Below the pieces are notes generated by a model. That model did not search any database, was not told the origin of the DNA, and worked only from the letters and a program-made list of their open reading frames with translations. Made by a program: the position numbers and the translations under genes. From Alphaproteobacteria bacterium bin52 (lineage in GTDB: Bacteria; Pseudomonadota; Alphaproteobacteria; Thalassobaculales; Thalassobaculaceae): a stretch of 64,000 bases of DNA. Positions 42,092 to 51,394 of this stretch are shown one piece after another. Every line of letters begins with the position of its first letter. Position 1 is the stretch's first letter. The stretch covers positions 1 to 64,000 of the forward strand of contig MPMT01000005.1 in the NCBI GenBank assembly GCA_002238645.1, in the 5' to 3' direction.

Positions 42092-45052
42092 TCAGTAGTA
42101 CTCGCGGATGTATCCGTACGCCCGTTCAAACAGGTCCCCGTCCTGGTGCAGTTTGTACTTGAACAGCGTACGCCGCAGCGCCTTCTTCACCTCGCGCTCC
42201 CCCGCGTGGGTGGCCTGCCACCCATCGAACCGCACCGCGCGGACGATCTCGTCGATGTCGTCGACGATCCTGCGCACCATCACCGGTGTCTCGCCGTTCC
42301 GGGCCTCCTCGAACAGCTCGGTCAACGCCGCCTTCCCTCGGTCGATGTCCTCTTCGATCGGCGTTTCGCGTTCGGTCCTCACGACGTCCTTCGCGAGGTT
42401 GAGCAGCTCCTTCAGGAAATCGATGCTGAGCAAGAGGCCCTGCTCGTGGCGCTTCTTCAGGTCTTCCAGCCTCTCTGCCAGCGCCTTGTACTTCGGGTTG
42501 CCGCCGTTCTTCCGGAGCCTTCCCGTCAGCTTGACGGCGATCTCCTTCGCCTTCCTTTCCGGGTCCGGCTCTCCGAGCGCCGCCTCGAGGAGGTCTGCGT
42601 CGAGTACCAGGGTCTCGAGGTCATCGCGTACGGCATCGACGTGCACGTTCTCGTGGATCAGCTCGATGGTCTTCGGGCCGAGTCGATGCCACAGGAGCCG
42701 GCCCATCCCGGTGGAAGGCTTGAGCGATTCGTAGACTTGCGCGAGCCACCGGTAGTCCGTCTGGTGCGGGGACAGCACCGCGTCCGGGGATAGGGCCTCC
42801 CAGATCCGGTTCAGGATGCTGAAATCGGACGCGAAGGCGTCGCGCCTCTCGTTCGTCGGCAGGCAATCCTGTGCCGCGATCAGTCCCTCGTAGCCGGTCA
42901 GGCTACGGTCGACACCGACGAAGTGCTCCAGGCACTTCTGCACCGCGGACGGTAGCACTACCTTGAGCTCGCCGATGTTGGACACGGCCTTCTGTACGCT
43001 CTTCTCGTCGAACTTCAACGCCTGCGCGACGTCGTCGAAGACTCCGAGGTAGTCCACGATGAGCCCGTGCGTCTTCTGCTCGCCGTAGGGCCGATTGGTC
43101 CGGCAGATGGCCTGGAGGAGTGCGTGGTCGCGAAGCGGCTTGTCGAGGTACATCGTCTGAAGGATGGGTGCGTCGAACCCGGTGAGCAGCTTCGACGTGA
43201 CGATGATGATCTTGAGCGGGTCCTTTGGGTCCCGATACCGCTCGAGCAGCTTCTCCTCGGCGTCCCGGTCGCGCCTGTAGGGCGCGTACTCGGTTTCGCC
43301 GCTGCTCACGTGCATGACGATGTCCGATGCTTCCTTCGGCAGGTGCTTGTCGAGTTCTTGCTTGTAGTGCACGCAGCTCTCGCGATCGAACGTCACCACC
43401 AGAGCGCCGAATCCGTTCGGTGCGACCTTCTCCTCGTAGTGTCTGGCGATGTCGGCGCAGATGGCGCCGATGCGTTGCGGGGACTTGACGAGTACCGCCA
43501 TTTTCGCGGCGGTCTTCCCCAGCTTGTCCTTGTCCTCTTCCGTGAGTCCTTTCGTCATCTCATCGTAGGCTGCCTCGATTGCCTCCTGATCGATGTGAAG
43601 ATCTACAAGTCGCGGCTCGAAGTGCAGCTCCTTCGTCGCACCGTCTCGAATCGAGTCACTGAGGTCATACCGGCTCAGGTAGCCGTTCTCGTCAAACTCC
43701 GCTCCGAAGGCGTAGAAGGTGTTTCGGTCGGCTCGGTTGATCGGCGTGCCGGTCATGCCGAAGTAGAAGGCGTTCGGGAGCGCCTCGCGCATCTTTCGTC
43801 CGAGTTCACGCTCCTGCGTGCGGTGCGCTTCGTCGGCCATGATGATGATGTCGCGGCGGTCGTTGAGCATGCCTTCGGCTTCGCCGAACTTGAAGATGGT
43901 CGTGATCATCACCTTCCGGATGTCCTTCGTCAGCAGGTCGATCAGCTCCGCACCGCTGTCCGTGCGCACGAGGTTCGGCATCTCGACCGCGTAGAACGTG
44001 CCTGAAATCTGGGTATCGAGGTCCACCCGGTCGACCACGACGACGATGGTCGGATTCTTCAGCGCGGGGTGCATCCGGAGCTTCCGCGCTGCGAAGAGCA
44101 TCAGCAGAGATTTGCCCGAGCCCTGGAAGTGCCAGATGAGCCCCTGGCGCGTCTGGCCGGCCACGACGCGCTCGACGATCGCGTTCACCCCTTCGACCTG
44201 CTGGTACCGGGCGATGATCTTGATCCGTGTCTTGCCCTCCTCGGTCGCGAAGGCGGTGAAGTTCGCGAGCATGTCCAGCACCGTCGCTGGCCGCAGCATC
44301 GATGTGACGGCCTTCTCCACTTCCCCCATCGATTGCAGCGCCTCATCGTTCGAGCGCCACGGGCCCCACAGGTGGAGGGGCATCCGCACGGAGCCGTAGT
44401 GGTACTCCTTCCCCTCTGTCGCGACCGAGAACACGTTCGGGACGAACAGCTCCGGCACGTTCTGCTCGTAGTCATCGCGGATGTCGACCGCGCCGTCGAG
44501 CCAGCTCTCCGAGGAGCGGACCGGCGTCTTCGTCTCGATCACGACCACGGGCAGGCCGTTCACAATCAGGACCAGATCGGGACGCTTCTCCGTCTTGCCG
44601 GCGCGAAAGGTGAACTGCTGCGTGACGACGTACGTGTTCTGCTCGATGTCGTCGAAGTCAATGAGGCGGACGGTAACATGCTCGCCATTCGGGCCGAAGG
44701 GCATGGAACGCTCGCCTTGTGCCCACGCCGCGAACTCCTCGTTGGCCTTCACCAAGCCGTCGGACCGCACTGCCATGATGATGGCCCGCAGCCGGTGGAG
44801 GACATCATCCACACGGGAAGGATGGGCAGCGATGTCGGGGTTTAGCCGGATCAGCGCCTCGCGCAGATGGAGCTCAACAAGCGTCTCCTGCGGCTGGCGC
44901 AGCAGATCGCCCGGGCGAACGTAGTGCCATCCGAGCCCGAACACTCGAGCGCCATGTCGAGCGAGCCCGGGTGAGACTTGGGCAGGTCCGATCTCGCCGG
45001 CGAGTAGGTCGCGGATGAATGCTTCGACCGTATTGGCTTCGTTGAAAGACAT
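42092..45052 (-). CDS. hsdR: Type I restriction endonuclease subunit R
   Basis: A 986-aa motor-nuclease subunit, the usual size. The N-terminal nuclease has the PD-(D/E)xK pattern: Asp in KRPDLVLIVNG (about residue 159) and ETK (173-175). The SF2 translocase follows with Walker A FQGSGKSLL (about 309-317), VVVDRVDLDTQ, the DEAH box ADEAHRTQ, motif III GMTGTPI, and later VTSKLLTGFDAPILQTMYLD with ICRTNRPY. The helical C-terminus binds the methylase core. ATG 45052 is preferred over the TTG at 45058. It begins just after the hsdS stop as the last gene of hsdM1-hsdM2-hsdS-hsdR. It appears intact. Confidence 0.95.
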   Translation of the reverse strand: MSFNEANTVEAFIRDLLAGEIGPAQVSPGLARHGARVFGLGWHYVRPGDLLRQPQETLVELHLREALIRLNPDIAAHPSRVDDVLHRLRAIIMAVRSDGLVKANEEFAAWAQGERSMPFGPNGEHVTVRLIDFDDIEQNTYVVTQQFTFRAGKTEKRPDLVLIVNGLPVVVIETKTPVRSSESWLDGAVDIRDDYEQNVPELFVPNVFSVATEGKEYHYGSVRMPLHLWGPWRSNDEALQSMGEVEKAVTSMLRPATVLDMLANFTAFATEEGKTRIKIIARYQQVEGVNAIVERVVAGQTRQGLIWHFQGSGKSLLMLFAARKLRMHPALKNPTIVVVVDRVDLDTQISGTFYAVEMPNLVRTDSGAELIDLLTKDIRKVMITTIFKFGEAEGMLNDRRDIIIMADEAHRTQERELGRKMREALPNAFYFGMTGTPINRADRNTFYAFGAEFDENGYLSRYDLSDSIRDGATKELHFEPRLVDLHIDQEAIEAAYDEMTKGLTEEDKDKLGKTAAKMAVLVKSPQRIGAICADIARHYEEKVAPNGFGALVVTFDRESCVHYKQELDKHLPKEASDIVMHVSSGETEYAPYRRDRDAEEKLLERYRDPKDPLKIIIVTSKLLTGFDAPILQTMYLDKPLRDHALLQAICRTNRPYGEQKTHGLIVDYLGVFDDVAQALKFDEKSVQKAVSNIGELKVVLPSAVQKCLEHFVGVDRSLTGYEGLIAAQDCLPTNERRDAFASDFSILNRIWEALSPDAVLSPHQTDYRWLAQVYESLKPSTGMGRLLWHRLGPKTIELIHENVHVDAVRDDLETLVLDADLLEAALGEPDPERKAKEIAVKLTGRLRKNGGNPKYKALAERLEDLKKRHEQGLLLSIDFLKELLNLAKDVVRTERETPIEEDIDRGKAALTELFEEARNGETPVMVRRIVDDIDEIVRAVRFDGWQATHAGEREVKKALRRTLFKYKLHQDGDLFERAYGYIREYY

Positions 45053-45054
45053 AT

Positions 45055-46245
45055 TCAATCGGCCCCAAGAATGCTCGCCTCATTTGCGAGTTGGTTCTGA
45101 AACTCACGAGCTGAATTGAAGCGCTTCTCGCCATCCGTACGCATCGCCGCAAACCGGGTCATTTCCACGAGAATCGACCGCTGGTTCTCTATCGATATGA
45201 ATGGCACCTCTACCTTTCGCAAGTTGGTCCCGTTAATTTTTAGCATGCTCGAGCTTGTTCCGGCGGCATAGCTCTGAACTTGCCTCCGGCAATCCGGTAT
45301 GCGAAGGCACAGTTCGAGAAATTCCCTACTGATCTCGTTTGGATCAACGGAAATACGCATCATCGTGTCTGGATAGGACACGTCACTGCGATCTTCTGGG
45401 AAGACCATCGGAAGTCCGACCAAGTCTCTTGTGTTTGACCTTGAAACGACAAGATCACCTTTGCGAATCAATGCGGCAGTTGATTCGGCACTTGGTGCAA
45501 CCGGCTTGAGTTGACCGGATCGATAACCCCACTGAAAGATTGCGCTCAGCGCAAGTACCCAATGCCCCGTGGGATTGGGAGCAGCTACTGGTGAATATCC
45601 GTTTCGCGGCGCGGTCGTCATTAAGTCTCCGAGCTTAATGGTCTTCGCATCATTCCCGCTCACTAGTGTTTGAAACGTCGCGGTTTGCGCGATCCGCGTG
45701 GCTTCCAATAGGCTCAGTAGGCGCTCGACTGAACTCCGCGCGGCAGTTAGGACCTCCACTAGTCGGGGCTGCTCCTGGATAGGTGGTAGCATGAACTCGA
45801 AACACGCAATGTCTGAGAAGTTGACGTAGGGGTTCACTGAGCCTTTCGATCGTGAGATCGAGTGTGCATGAAACGCTCCCGTTTGCATGATGAAGGGTAA
45901 TAGATCGGGCATTAAGACGTCGGAATCTTTGGGCTCCAGAACGTACGTGGTGTTTGCAGTGATTCCCTCGAAGTCGGCAAGCGCTACTTTTCTCAGGTAG
46001 GTCCGACGAGACCCGTACAGCACTTGTCCCGGTTTGAAGCGCATATGAAACGCGGGCCCGAGATAGTCGTCTCCGATCAGGCCCCACCGGCGGATTCTCA
46101 GGTCATCCGTGTCGAGGTGTTCGCCAGCGACGTATCGTTCGAGGCCGGACTCCCAAGGGTCGACCTTGTCGTTGATCTTGCGCACTACCTCACCGAAGGC
46201 CACATTCGTCCATCCGGTGGTGTTCCCTACCAACTGCTTAGGCAT
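45055..46245 (-). CDS. hsdS: Type I specificity subunit S
   Basis: A 396-aa DNA-recognition subunit. Two target-recognition domains are separated and followed by conserved coiled-coil regions. TRD1 runs to FMLPPIQEQPRLVEVLTAARSSV and TRD2 to EVPFISIENQRSILVEMTRF; the repeated FxxPPIxEQ/VPFISIENQ pattern marks the two half-site units. Base composition is clearly poorer in GC than in hsdM or hsdR, common for exchanged hsdS genes. Its ATG at 46245 overlaps the hsdM2 end by 8 bp. The recognition sequence cannot be read from the protein. Confidence 0.93.
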   Translation of the reverse strand: MPKQLVGNTTGWTNVAFGEVVRKINDKVDPWESGLERYVAGEHLDTDDLRIRRWGLIGDDYLGPAFHMRFKPGQVLYGSRRTYLRKVALADFEGITANTTYVLEPKDSDVLMPDLLPFIMQTGAFHAHSISRSKGSVNPYVNFSDIACFEFMLPPIQEQPRLVEVLTAARSSVERLLSLLEATRIAQTATFQTLVSGNDAKTIKLGDLMTTAPRNGYSPVAAPNPTGHWVLALSAIFQWGYRSGQLKPVAPSAESTAALIRKGDLVVSRSNTRDLVGLPMVFPEDRSDVSYPDTMMRISVDPNEISREFLELCLRIPDCRRQVQSYAAGTSSSMLKINGTNLRKVEVPFISIENQRSILVEMTRFAAMRTDGEKRFNSAREFQNQLANEASILGAD

Positions 46246-47746
46246 CGGTTTTGTCCGCCGATTCGATCCAGTCAAGCATGTCGACGAGCGCATCCATGCC
46301 AGTCCAGAAGTCGCGCCCTTCGGCTTCGTAGCTTTCCCACGCAACCGCCAGCGATACACTTTCACCCTCCTGGACTTGTCGCTTGGGCTTCTTCACATAG
46401 CGAGCAATTGACAGGTTGCCTTCGCCCCTAAGCGCACAAATGTTGCTCACCACCGAGGCGAAGCCCAGCTCATTCGTAAATGCCTTGTAGGCCGCCAGGA
46501 TGCGTGCTTGATGTTCCGGACGCAGGAAGCTCTGGCCCTTCTCTCGGGCGATTTCATTCACTGCGTCGATGAAGAGGATACGATCCTGTCGCGCGGGCTC
46601 TTTCCGCGTGCGGCAGATGATGACGCACGCCTCCATCGGCGAGTTGTAGAAGAGGCCAGGACCGAGCCCTAGGACGCACTCGACCCAGTCGGCTTCGAGG
46701 AGCTTTCGCCGCATCTCGGCTTCTTCGTTTCGGAATAGCACGCCGTGCGGGAAGAGAATTGCGCAGCGACCCGTCCGCGGGTCCATGCTGTGCAGGATGT
46801 GCTGGAAGAAGGCGTAATCCGCGCGCCCTTGCGGCGGCGTGCCGAGGAAGTTTCGGCCCCACCCATCCTGCTCCCATGCGGTGCGGTTCCACTTCTTTAT
46901 TGAGTAGGGTGGATTGGCGAGTACCACGTCGAAGACGCGCAATTCGTCGCCTACCACGAAGGCCGGCGCTGCAAGCGTATTGCCGCTCGCGATCTGGAAG
47001 TCGGCGACTCCGTGAATGACGAGGTTCATACGGGCGATGGCGCCCGTGATGGTGATGAGTTCCTGCCCGAAGAGCCCCATGGTGCGGGTCTCGTCACCGC
47101 GCCGCTTCACCTCCGCGAGGCACGAGATGAGCATGCCGCCCGTTCCGCAGGTTGGGTCGTAGATGTCTTCGCCCGGTTGCGGCTCAAGCATCTGCGCCAT
47201 CAGGTGCACGAGGGTCCGGTTCGTGTAGAACTCCTGCGCGGTGTGGCCGCTGTCATCCGCGAACTTCTTGATGAGGTACTCGTACCCGTTCCCGAGTTCG
47301 TCTTCGGGTACGCGTTCGAGTGTGAGGTCGTGCTTCGAGAAGTGCTCGATGAGGTTCTTGAGCGTCTCGTCGGGGAGTTGCCCCTTGTCGGTCCACGGGG
47401 CATTCCCGAACACGCCTTGGAGTCGCTCCGGATTCGCTGCCTCGATCCCCTGAAAGGCCGAGAGCAGCGCCCGCCCCACATTCCTCGGGGCCGTCCTCAC
47501 GTCGCTCCAGTGCGCCCCTGCGGGGATGATGAAGCGGTCGTTTGCCGTGTCGATGGCGTACTCCTCGTCGCCGCTCTCGTCGAGCGCCTGCCGGTAGTCC
47601 TCGTCCCAGACGTCGGCCAGGCGTTTGAAGAACATCAGGGGGAAGATGTACTGCTTGTAGTCGCTCGCATCGATGAGACCGCGCAGGAGCGTAGCGGCCC
47701 CCCAGAGGTGGCTCTCCAACTGTTGTTGGGAGATCTGTCGGCTCAT
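46238..47746 (-). CDS. hsdM: Type I modification methylase subunit M, second copy
   Basis: A 502-aa N6-adenine methyltransferase. The HsdM_N domain (LWGAATLLRGLIDASDYKQ, LMFFKRLADVWDED) precedes SAM motif I DIYDPTCGTGGML (about 195-206) and catalytic motif IV NPPY (278-281). It starts at ATG 47746 with GGAGGG upstream and overlaps hsdM1 by 4 bp. It differs widely from hsdM1 while keeping every catalytic motif, so it is a diverged paralogue and not a duplication artefact. A heteromeric M1-M2-S methylase is a reasonable inference. Confidence 0.93.
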   Translation of the reverse strand: MSRQISQQQLESHLWGAATLLRGLIDASDYKQYIFPLMFFKRLADVWDEDYRQALDESGDEEYAIDTANDRFIIPAGAHWSDVRTAPRNVGRALLSAFQGIEAANPERLQGVFGNAPWTDKGQLPDETLKNLIEHFSKHDLTLERVPEDELGNGYEYLIKKFADDSGHTAQEFYTNRTLVHLMAQMLEPQPGEDIYDPTCGTGGMLISCLAEVKRRGDETRTMGLFGQELITITGAIARMNLVIHGVADFQIASGNTLAAPAFVVGDELRVFDVVLANPPYSIKKWNRTAWEQDGWGRNFLGTPPQGRADYAFFQHILHSMDPRTGRCAILFPHGVLFRNEEAEMRRKLLEADWVECVLGLGPGLFYNSPMEACVIICRTRKEPARQDRILFIDAVNEIAREKGQSFLRPEHQARILAAYKAFTNELGFASVVSNICALRGEGNLSIARYVKKPKRQVQEGESVSLAVAWESYEAEGRDFWTGMDALVDMLDWIESADKTDA

Positions 47747-49347
47747 TGCAGCCACCCTCCCTCGGTGAGGACCTTTCGCAGGTGGTCTTCGGCTTCGCGG
47801 GCATCTGCGAGCGCAGTCTTGAACGCCGCGACCGCCTCCGGGAGTGGCGGAATGTCCTCTCCCAAGGGGGGCAGCACATAACGCGAGATGTTGAGTGTCC
47901 ACCCTTCCTTCTCAATCTCCTCTAGGCTCGCAACCTTGACGCGATCTTCGACATCTTCAAACGCTTGGTACCACGACACGATCTGCTCGCTGTGTTCGTG
48001 GTCGAGGAAGTTCTGGGCATGTCCTTTGCGGAAAAGGCGTGAGGCCTCGATGATGATGACTTTGTTTTTTCGGTTTGCGGCCTTCTTCCGTCGCAGAATG
48101 ACGATGCTGCCGGCGAGCTGGGTGCCGTAGAATAGGTTGGGCGCGAGGCCAATGACCGCCTCGATCAGGTCCTGCTTGAGTAGTGCCGTGCGGATTGTCC
48201 CTTCCGCATCTTTGCGAAACAGAGCGCCATGGGGGAGAACTACGGCCATCCGCCCTTTCCCCGTCGTCGTCATCGACGCGATCATGTGTTGCACGAACGC
48301 GTAGTCGCCGTACTTGACAGGCGGAATCCCGAACGCGGCCCGAGACCACGGGTCGGCTTCCCACAGGTCCCGCCCCCATTCCTTCAGCGAGAAGGGCGGA
48401 TTGGCGATCACGCAATCGAAGGTGCCGAGGCCCCCGGTGCTCGAGTCGGTGAAGGCGGGGCTCCGGAGCGTGTCCTCGCGGACGATCTGGAAGTCTTCGA
48501 TACCGTGGAGCACGAGGTTCATCCGTGCGATCGCGGACGTGGTGAGGTTCTTCTCCTGCCCGTAAATCTTCCCGTAGAAGGTGCGCGCGTCGCCCCCTTT
48601 CCGCACGACGTGGTCGATCGCGCCGAGTAGCATGCCGCCGGTGCCGCAGGCGGGGTCGTAGATGCTCTCGCCCTCCTGAGGGTCGAGGATTTCGATCATC
48701 ATCCGCACGACGCTGCGCGGTGTGTAGAACTCCCCGGCCTTCTTTCGCCGTGTCACGTCGGCAAACTTTCCGACGAGGTACTCGTAGGCGTCGCCCAGCA
48801 CGTCGGTACTCGCCGCCGAGTTGCCGAGGTCGATTCCAGCGAACCCCTCGATCAAGTCCTTCAGCAGTTCGTCGGAGAACTTCTCCTTGTCGCCCCAGTC
48901 GGCGTTCCCGAACACCCGGAAGAGCGTGTCCGGATTCGCACGCTCGATCTCCTGCATTGCTCTGCGGAGCGCTGCGCCCACGTTGGTGGCCACGTTCCGG
49001 ACATCGTTCCAGTGACACCCTTCAGGAACCACGAACCGATGGACTTCCGGAAACAGCGAGGGGTCGGCCTCGCCGTACATCTCCTGGGCTTCGGCGGTTT
49101 CTTCGTCCCAGACATCGGAGATGCGCTTGAAGAACAGGAGCGGGAGGATGTAGCCCTTCCAATCGGTCCGGTCCACCGCGGACCCCCGCAGCGTGTTGGC
49201 GGCATCCCAGAGTGCGGACTTCAGACCTGACGCGCAGGTTGCAGCTTGAGCTAAGGACTGCCCTTTCGCGAGCGCCTGCATCTTGCTCTTCATCCTTCCA
49301 CCCATTGATGCAACTGCCTCGTTTGCCCGGTTCCCCTGGGACCACAC
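47743..49347 (-). CDS. hsdM: Type I modification methylase subunit M, first copy
   Basis: A 534-aa adenine methyltransferase. The HsdM_N domain (LKSALWDAANTLRGS, LLFFKRISDVWDEETAEAQEMYGEA split by short gaps) is followed by SAM motif I YDPACGTGGML (about 230-240) and motif IV NPPF (317-320). The start at GTG 49347 is chosen for GGAG eight bases upstream; a TACAAT about 24-29 bases upstream may be the -10 of the operon. It is the first of four overlapping or adjacent minus-strand genes. Two complete hsdM genes with a single hsdS is unusual. Confidence 0.93.
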   Translation of the reverse strand: MWSQGNRANEAVASMGGRMKSKMQALAKGQSLAQAATCASGLKSALWDAANTLRGSAVDRTDWKGYILPLLFFKRISDVWDEETAEAQEMYGEADPSLFPEVHRFVVPEGCHWNDVRNVATNVGAALRRAMQEIERANPDTLFRVFGNADWGDKEKFSDELLKDLIEGFAGIDLGNSAASTDVLGDAYEYLVGKFADVTRRKKAGEFYTPRSVVRMMIEILDPQEGESIYDPACGTGGMLLGAIDHVVRKGGDARTFYGKIYGQEKNLTTSAIARMNLVLHGIEDFQIVREDTLRSPAFTDSSTGGLGTFDCVIANPPFSLKEWGRDLWEADPWSRAAFGIPPVKYGDYAFVQHMIASMTTTGKGRMAVVLPHGALFRKDAEGTIRTALLKQDLIEAVIGLAPNLFYGTQLAGSIVILRRKKAANRKNKVIIIEASRLFRKGHAQNFLDHEHSEQIVSWYQAFEDVEDRVKVASLEEIEKEGWTLNISRYVLPPLGEDIPPLPEAVAAFKTALADAREAEDHLRKVLTEGGWLQ

Positions 49348-50124
49348 TGCCCGTTCTCCTTTCCCGTATTGTACGCCGTCAGCGAATGAGCCTCGTTTTA
49401 TCGCAGGCAGGACCTGTCTGTCCCGCCAGTCAACGAACGCCCTCGGCGGATACGGCGCACTGCGGCGATTTCCCGGCTATTGGTCTGGCACTGACGATTC
49501 CATCGCCATCGCTTTTGCTCCGCGATTCGTGCCCATGAGGCCTTTGCCGTGTCAATCGAAGGAAGCCGGCTGTCTCGACCGCGTGTTCTCCTCCTACGAC
49601 AATCCGCGTCGAGCGATGCACGCCGTCGCATCCGTTCTCGACTGTCCACGTTTGCGATCGACAACCCGTTGGTTCAGCACCAATGTCACGTTAGGCGTCG
49701 GCTCGTACTCCTTCCGTCCTCCTCAGGAATCCACTTGTTGCGTTGGTTGTCTTCGCGGTTAAGGGGGTTTACTTTGCCTCCACGGCGTCGTGCGTGGCGA
49801 GTCGCGCTGCAAGCGCTCAAAACGGAGCCTCCCCTTCCGTCGTGGAGCTGCGGCGATATCGGGGGGCATACGTGTCACTAACGGAACGCGGTGCCACTCC
49901 TGCGCAGCGCCTTCGCCGCAGACCTGACCGAATTCGCGACCCCTTCGCTCCCGGTAGCCACCACATGTGGGCGCGATTGGTGGTTGTCGACAGTGAAGGG
50001 CGCGAGATGTTCGAGCCCCAGACGATGGAGACGTCTTACCACCTACGTCACACCGACCGCGATCCCGACGTAGGGATGGTTACTTCCATCTGGCGTGGTA
50101 TGCATGCGCAACCCGTCATGACCG
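49348..50124. other. Degraded stretch between the hsd operon and the DUF499 remnant
   Basis: Nearly 800 bp with no recognisable intact gene on either strand. It probably holds the eroded remainder of the DUF499 gene or of DNA exchanged when the hsd operon arrived. A plus-strand frame reaching 50318 gives protein-like text in places but no family. Confidence 0.4.
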
Positions 50125-50376
50125 TCAACAACAAGGTCTATCCTGTGACGTTGAAGGAGGGAGGGTGGTTGAGGGTTGCCCATGTCTTCGCTGATGTTGG
50201 GCAACGAGAATTCGAGAGGGAGTGGTTCGCTGCGCTCGCGCGGGGTCGAGGTATTCGTTGCTCGCTCGCTTGGAGACCACCGATGCGAGGTCGGCCGCGA
50301 AGTCCGCTTCTGCGATAGCGCCTTGGAGGACGTCCTTCCTTGGGCGGCAGGTCTCAAAAATTGTCGGAATCGTCAT
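50125..50376 (-). pseudogene. DUF499 defence-gene remnant, N-terminal end only
   Basis: From ATG 50376 (AAAGGAAA just upstream) the text reads TIFETCRPRKDVLQG, AEADFAADLASVV and EYLDPAR, the characteristic opening of DUF499 ATP-binding proteins. It then slips into unrelated sequence and stops. Intact DUF499 proteins are about 1,000 aa and, as I recall, occur in defence loci with DUF1156 methylases, DUF3780 proteins and helicases. Here only about 50 conserved residues survive, upstream of the hsd operon and in the same orientation. Confidence 0.6.
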
Positions 50377-50517
50377 GGTTTCCTTTCCGTTGAGAGCCAT
50401 CGTGCAGAGGGCACGTCACACAGTTTACTCTCTGCGGCTTCTCGCCATCTCCGATTCTGGCGCAAGCCTCGGTCCCATTGGTCCGGACGCCGCTGTCGGC
50501 CTGCTGTTCCGTCCCTC

Positions 50518-50952
50518 TCAAGGCCGTTTGATGTACACGATCAGGGACTGGATACCGAGCTGCTTCCACGCCCCCTTCCGATAGCGGGGTCGACTTCGCA
50601 GGTTCCCGATCACGTTCGACGTCGCGGACATCTTGCCGGCTTCCCAGCGCCGCACCACGGTCCGCCCGTCCCGATGGTGTTCGACAATCCAGGCGCGCTT
50701 CTCGCGCATCAGCGCCTCGCGGAACGCCTTTGTCGGTGACGGGTCCAGGGTGATGGGGAGCACGTCTTCCTCGTTCGCGTGTCGTACCTCCTCTGGAGGT
50801 TCTCCCGGGCCGTCGTCGTCGCGTTCCAGCGCCACGGGCAGCAGGCTTCTCCGCTTGCCCTCTGCCCGGCCGATGGTACACGGTGGCGGTGCGACCACAA
50901 TCGGGCGGGAGATCGAGCGTGGCCAACGTGACGGTGTCGAGAGAGGTTCCAT
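50518..50952 (-). CDS. Small unknown protein upstream of the DUF499 remnant
   Basis: The last 80 or so residues look convincingly coding: [37 protein letters not shown], then [19 protein letters not shown] and a strand ending LIVYIKRP. I cannot name the family but have an impression of similar proteins near restriction systems. The start is uncertain: ATG 50952 would overlap the divergent dtd start by 2 bp, and a GTG near 50839 would remove a doubtful N-terminal stretch. It lies about 140 bp upstream of the DUF499 remnant and reads toward it. Confidence 0.5.
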   Translation of the reverse strand: MEPLSTPSRWPRSISRPIVVAPPPCTIGRAEGKRRSLLPVALERDDDGPGEPPEEVRHANEEDVLPITLDPSPTKAFREALMREKRAWIVEHHRDGRTVVRRWEAGKMSATSNVIGNLRSRPRYRKGAWKQLGIQSLIVYIKRP

Positions 50953-51394
50953 GAGGGCGCTCATCCAGCGGGTCGCAGAGGCCCGCGTCGACATCGCCGG
51001 CGAGACGGTGGGCGCGGTCGGCAACGGCATGCTGGTCCTCGTATGCGCAATGCAGGGCGACGGCGACGAGCAGGCGCAACTCCTCGCGCGCAAGGTCGCC
51101 AACCTCCGCATCTTCGAGAGCGAGCCCGGCAAGATGAACCTCTCGATCCTGAAGAGCAGCGGGTCGGCGCTGGTCGTCAGCCAGTTCACGCTTGCCGCCG
51201 ACACGAGCCGCGGCAACCGGCCGGGCTTCTCCTACGCTGCGCCGCCGGATGAGGGCGAGCGCCTCTACGAGCTTTTCAAGGCCTCCCTCGCCGGGCACGG
51301 CGTGCCTGTCGCCGCCGGCTGTTTCGGCGAGGTGATGCAGGTCAACCTCGTCAACGACGGCCCGGTCACGATCTGGATCGATACGGCGGGATAG
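50951..51394 (+). CDS. dtd: D-aminoacyl-tRNA deacylase
   Basis: A 147-aa DTD that removes D-amino acids (and glycine from tRNA-Ala) from tRNA. It begins [15 protein letters not shown] and carries the two cross-subunit active-site motifs, here [17 protein letters not shown] and the C-terminal [12 protein letters not shown] (a variant of NxGPVT). GAGAGAGG precedes the ATG at 50951. It is core chromosome and marks the right border of the defence island. Confidence 0.95.
   Translation: MRALIQRVAEARVDIAGETVGAVGNGMLVLVCAMQGDGDEQAQLLARKVANLRIFESEPGKMNLSILKSSGSALVVSQFTLAADTSRGNRPGFSYAAPPDEGERLYELFKASLAGHGVPVAAGCFGEVMQVNLVNDGPVTIWIDTAG

Noticed and set aside
49687-49697. GTTAGGC heptamer as an attC site in the degraded stretch
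   Set aside because: No partner RYYYAAC heptamer lies at a suitable distance, and several such 7-mers are expected by chance in 64 kb.
49743-50318. Plus-strand 191-aa frame between the hsd operon and dtd
   Set aside because: Part of it reads like protein, but it overlaps the better supported DUF499 remnant on the other strand, begins in non-coding text and matches nothing I know.
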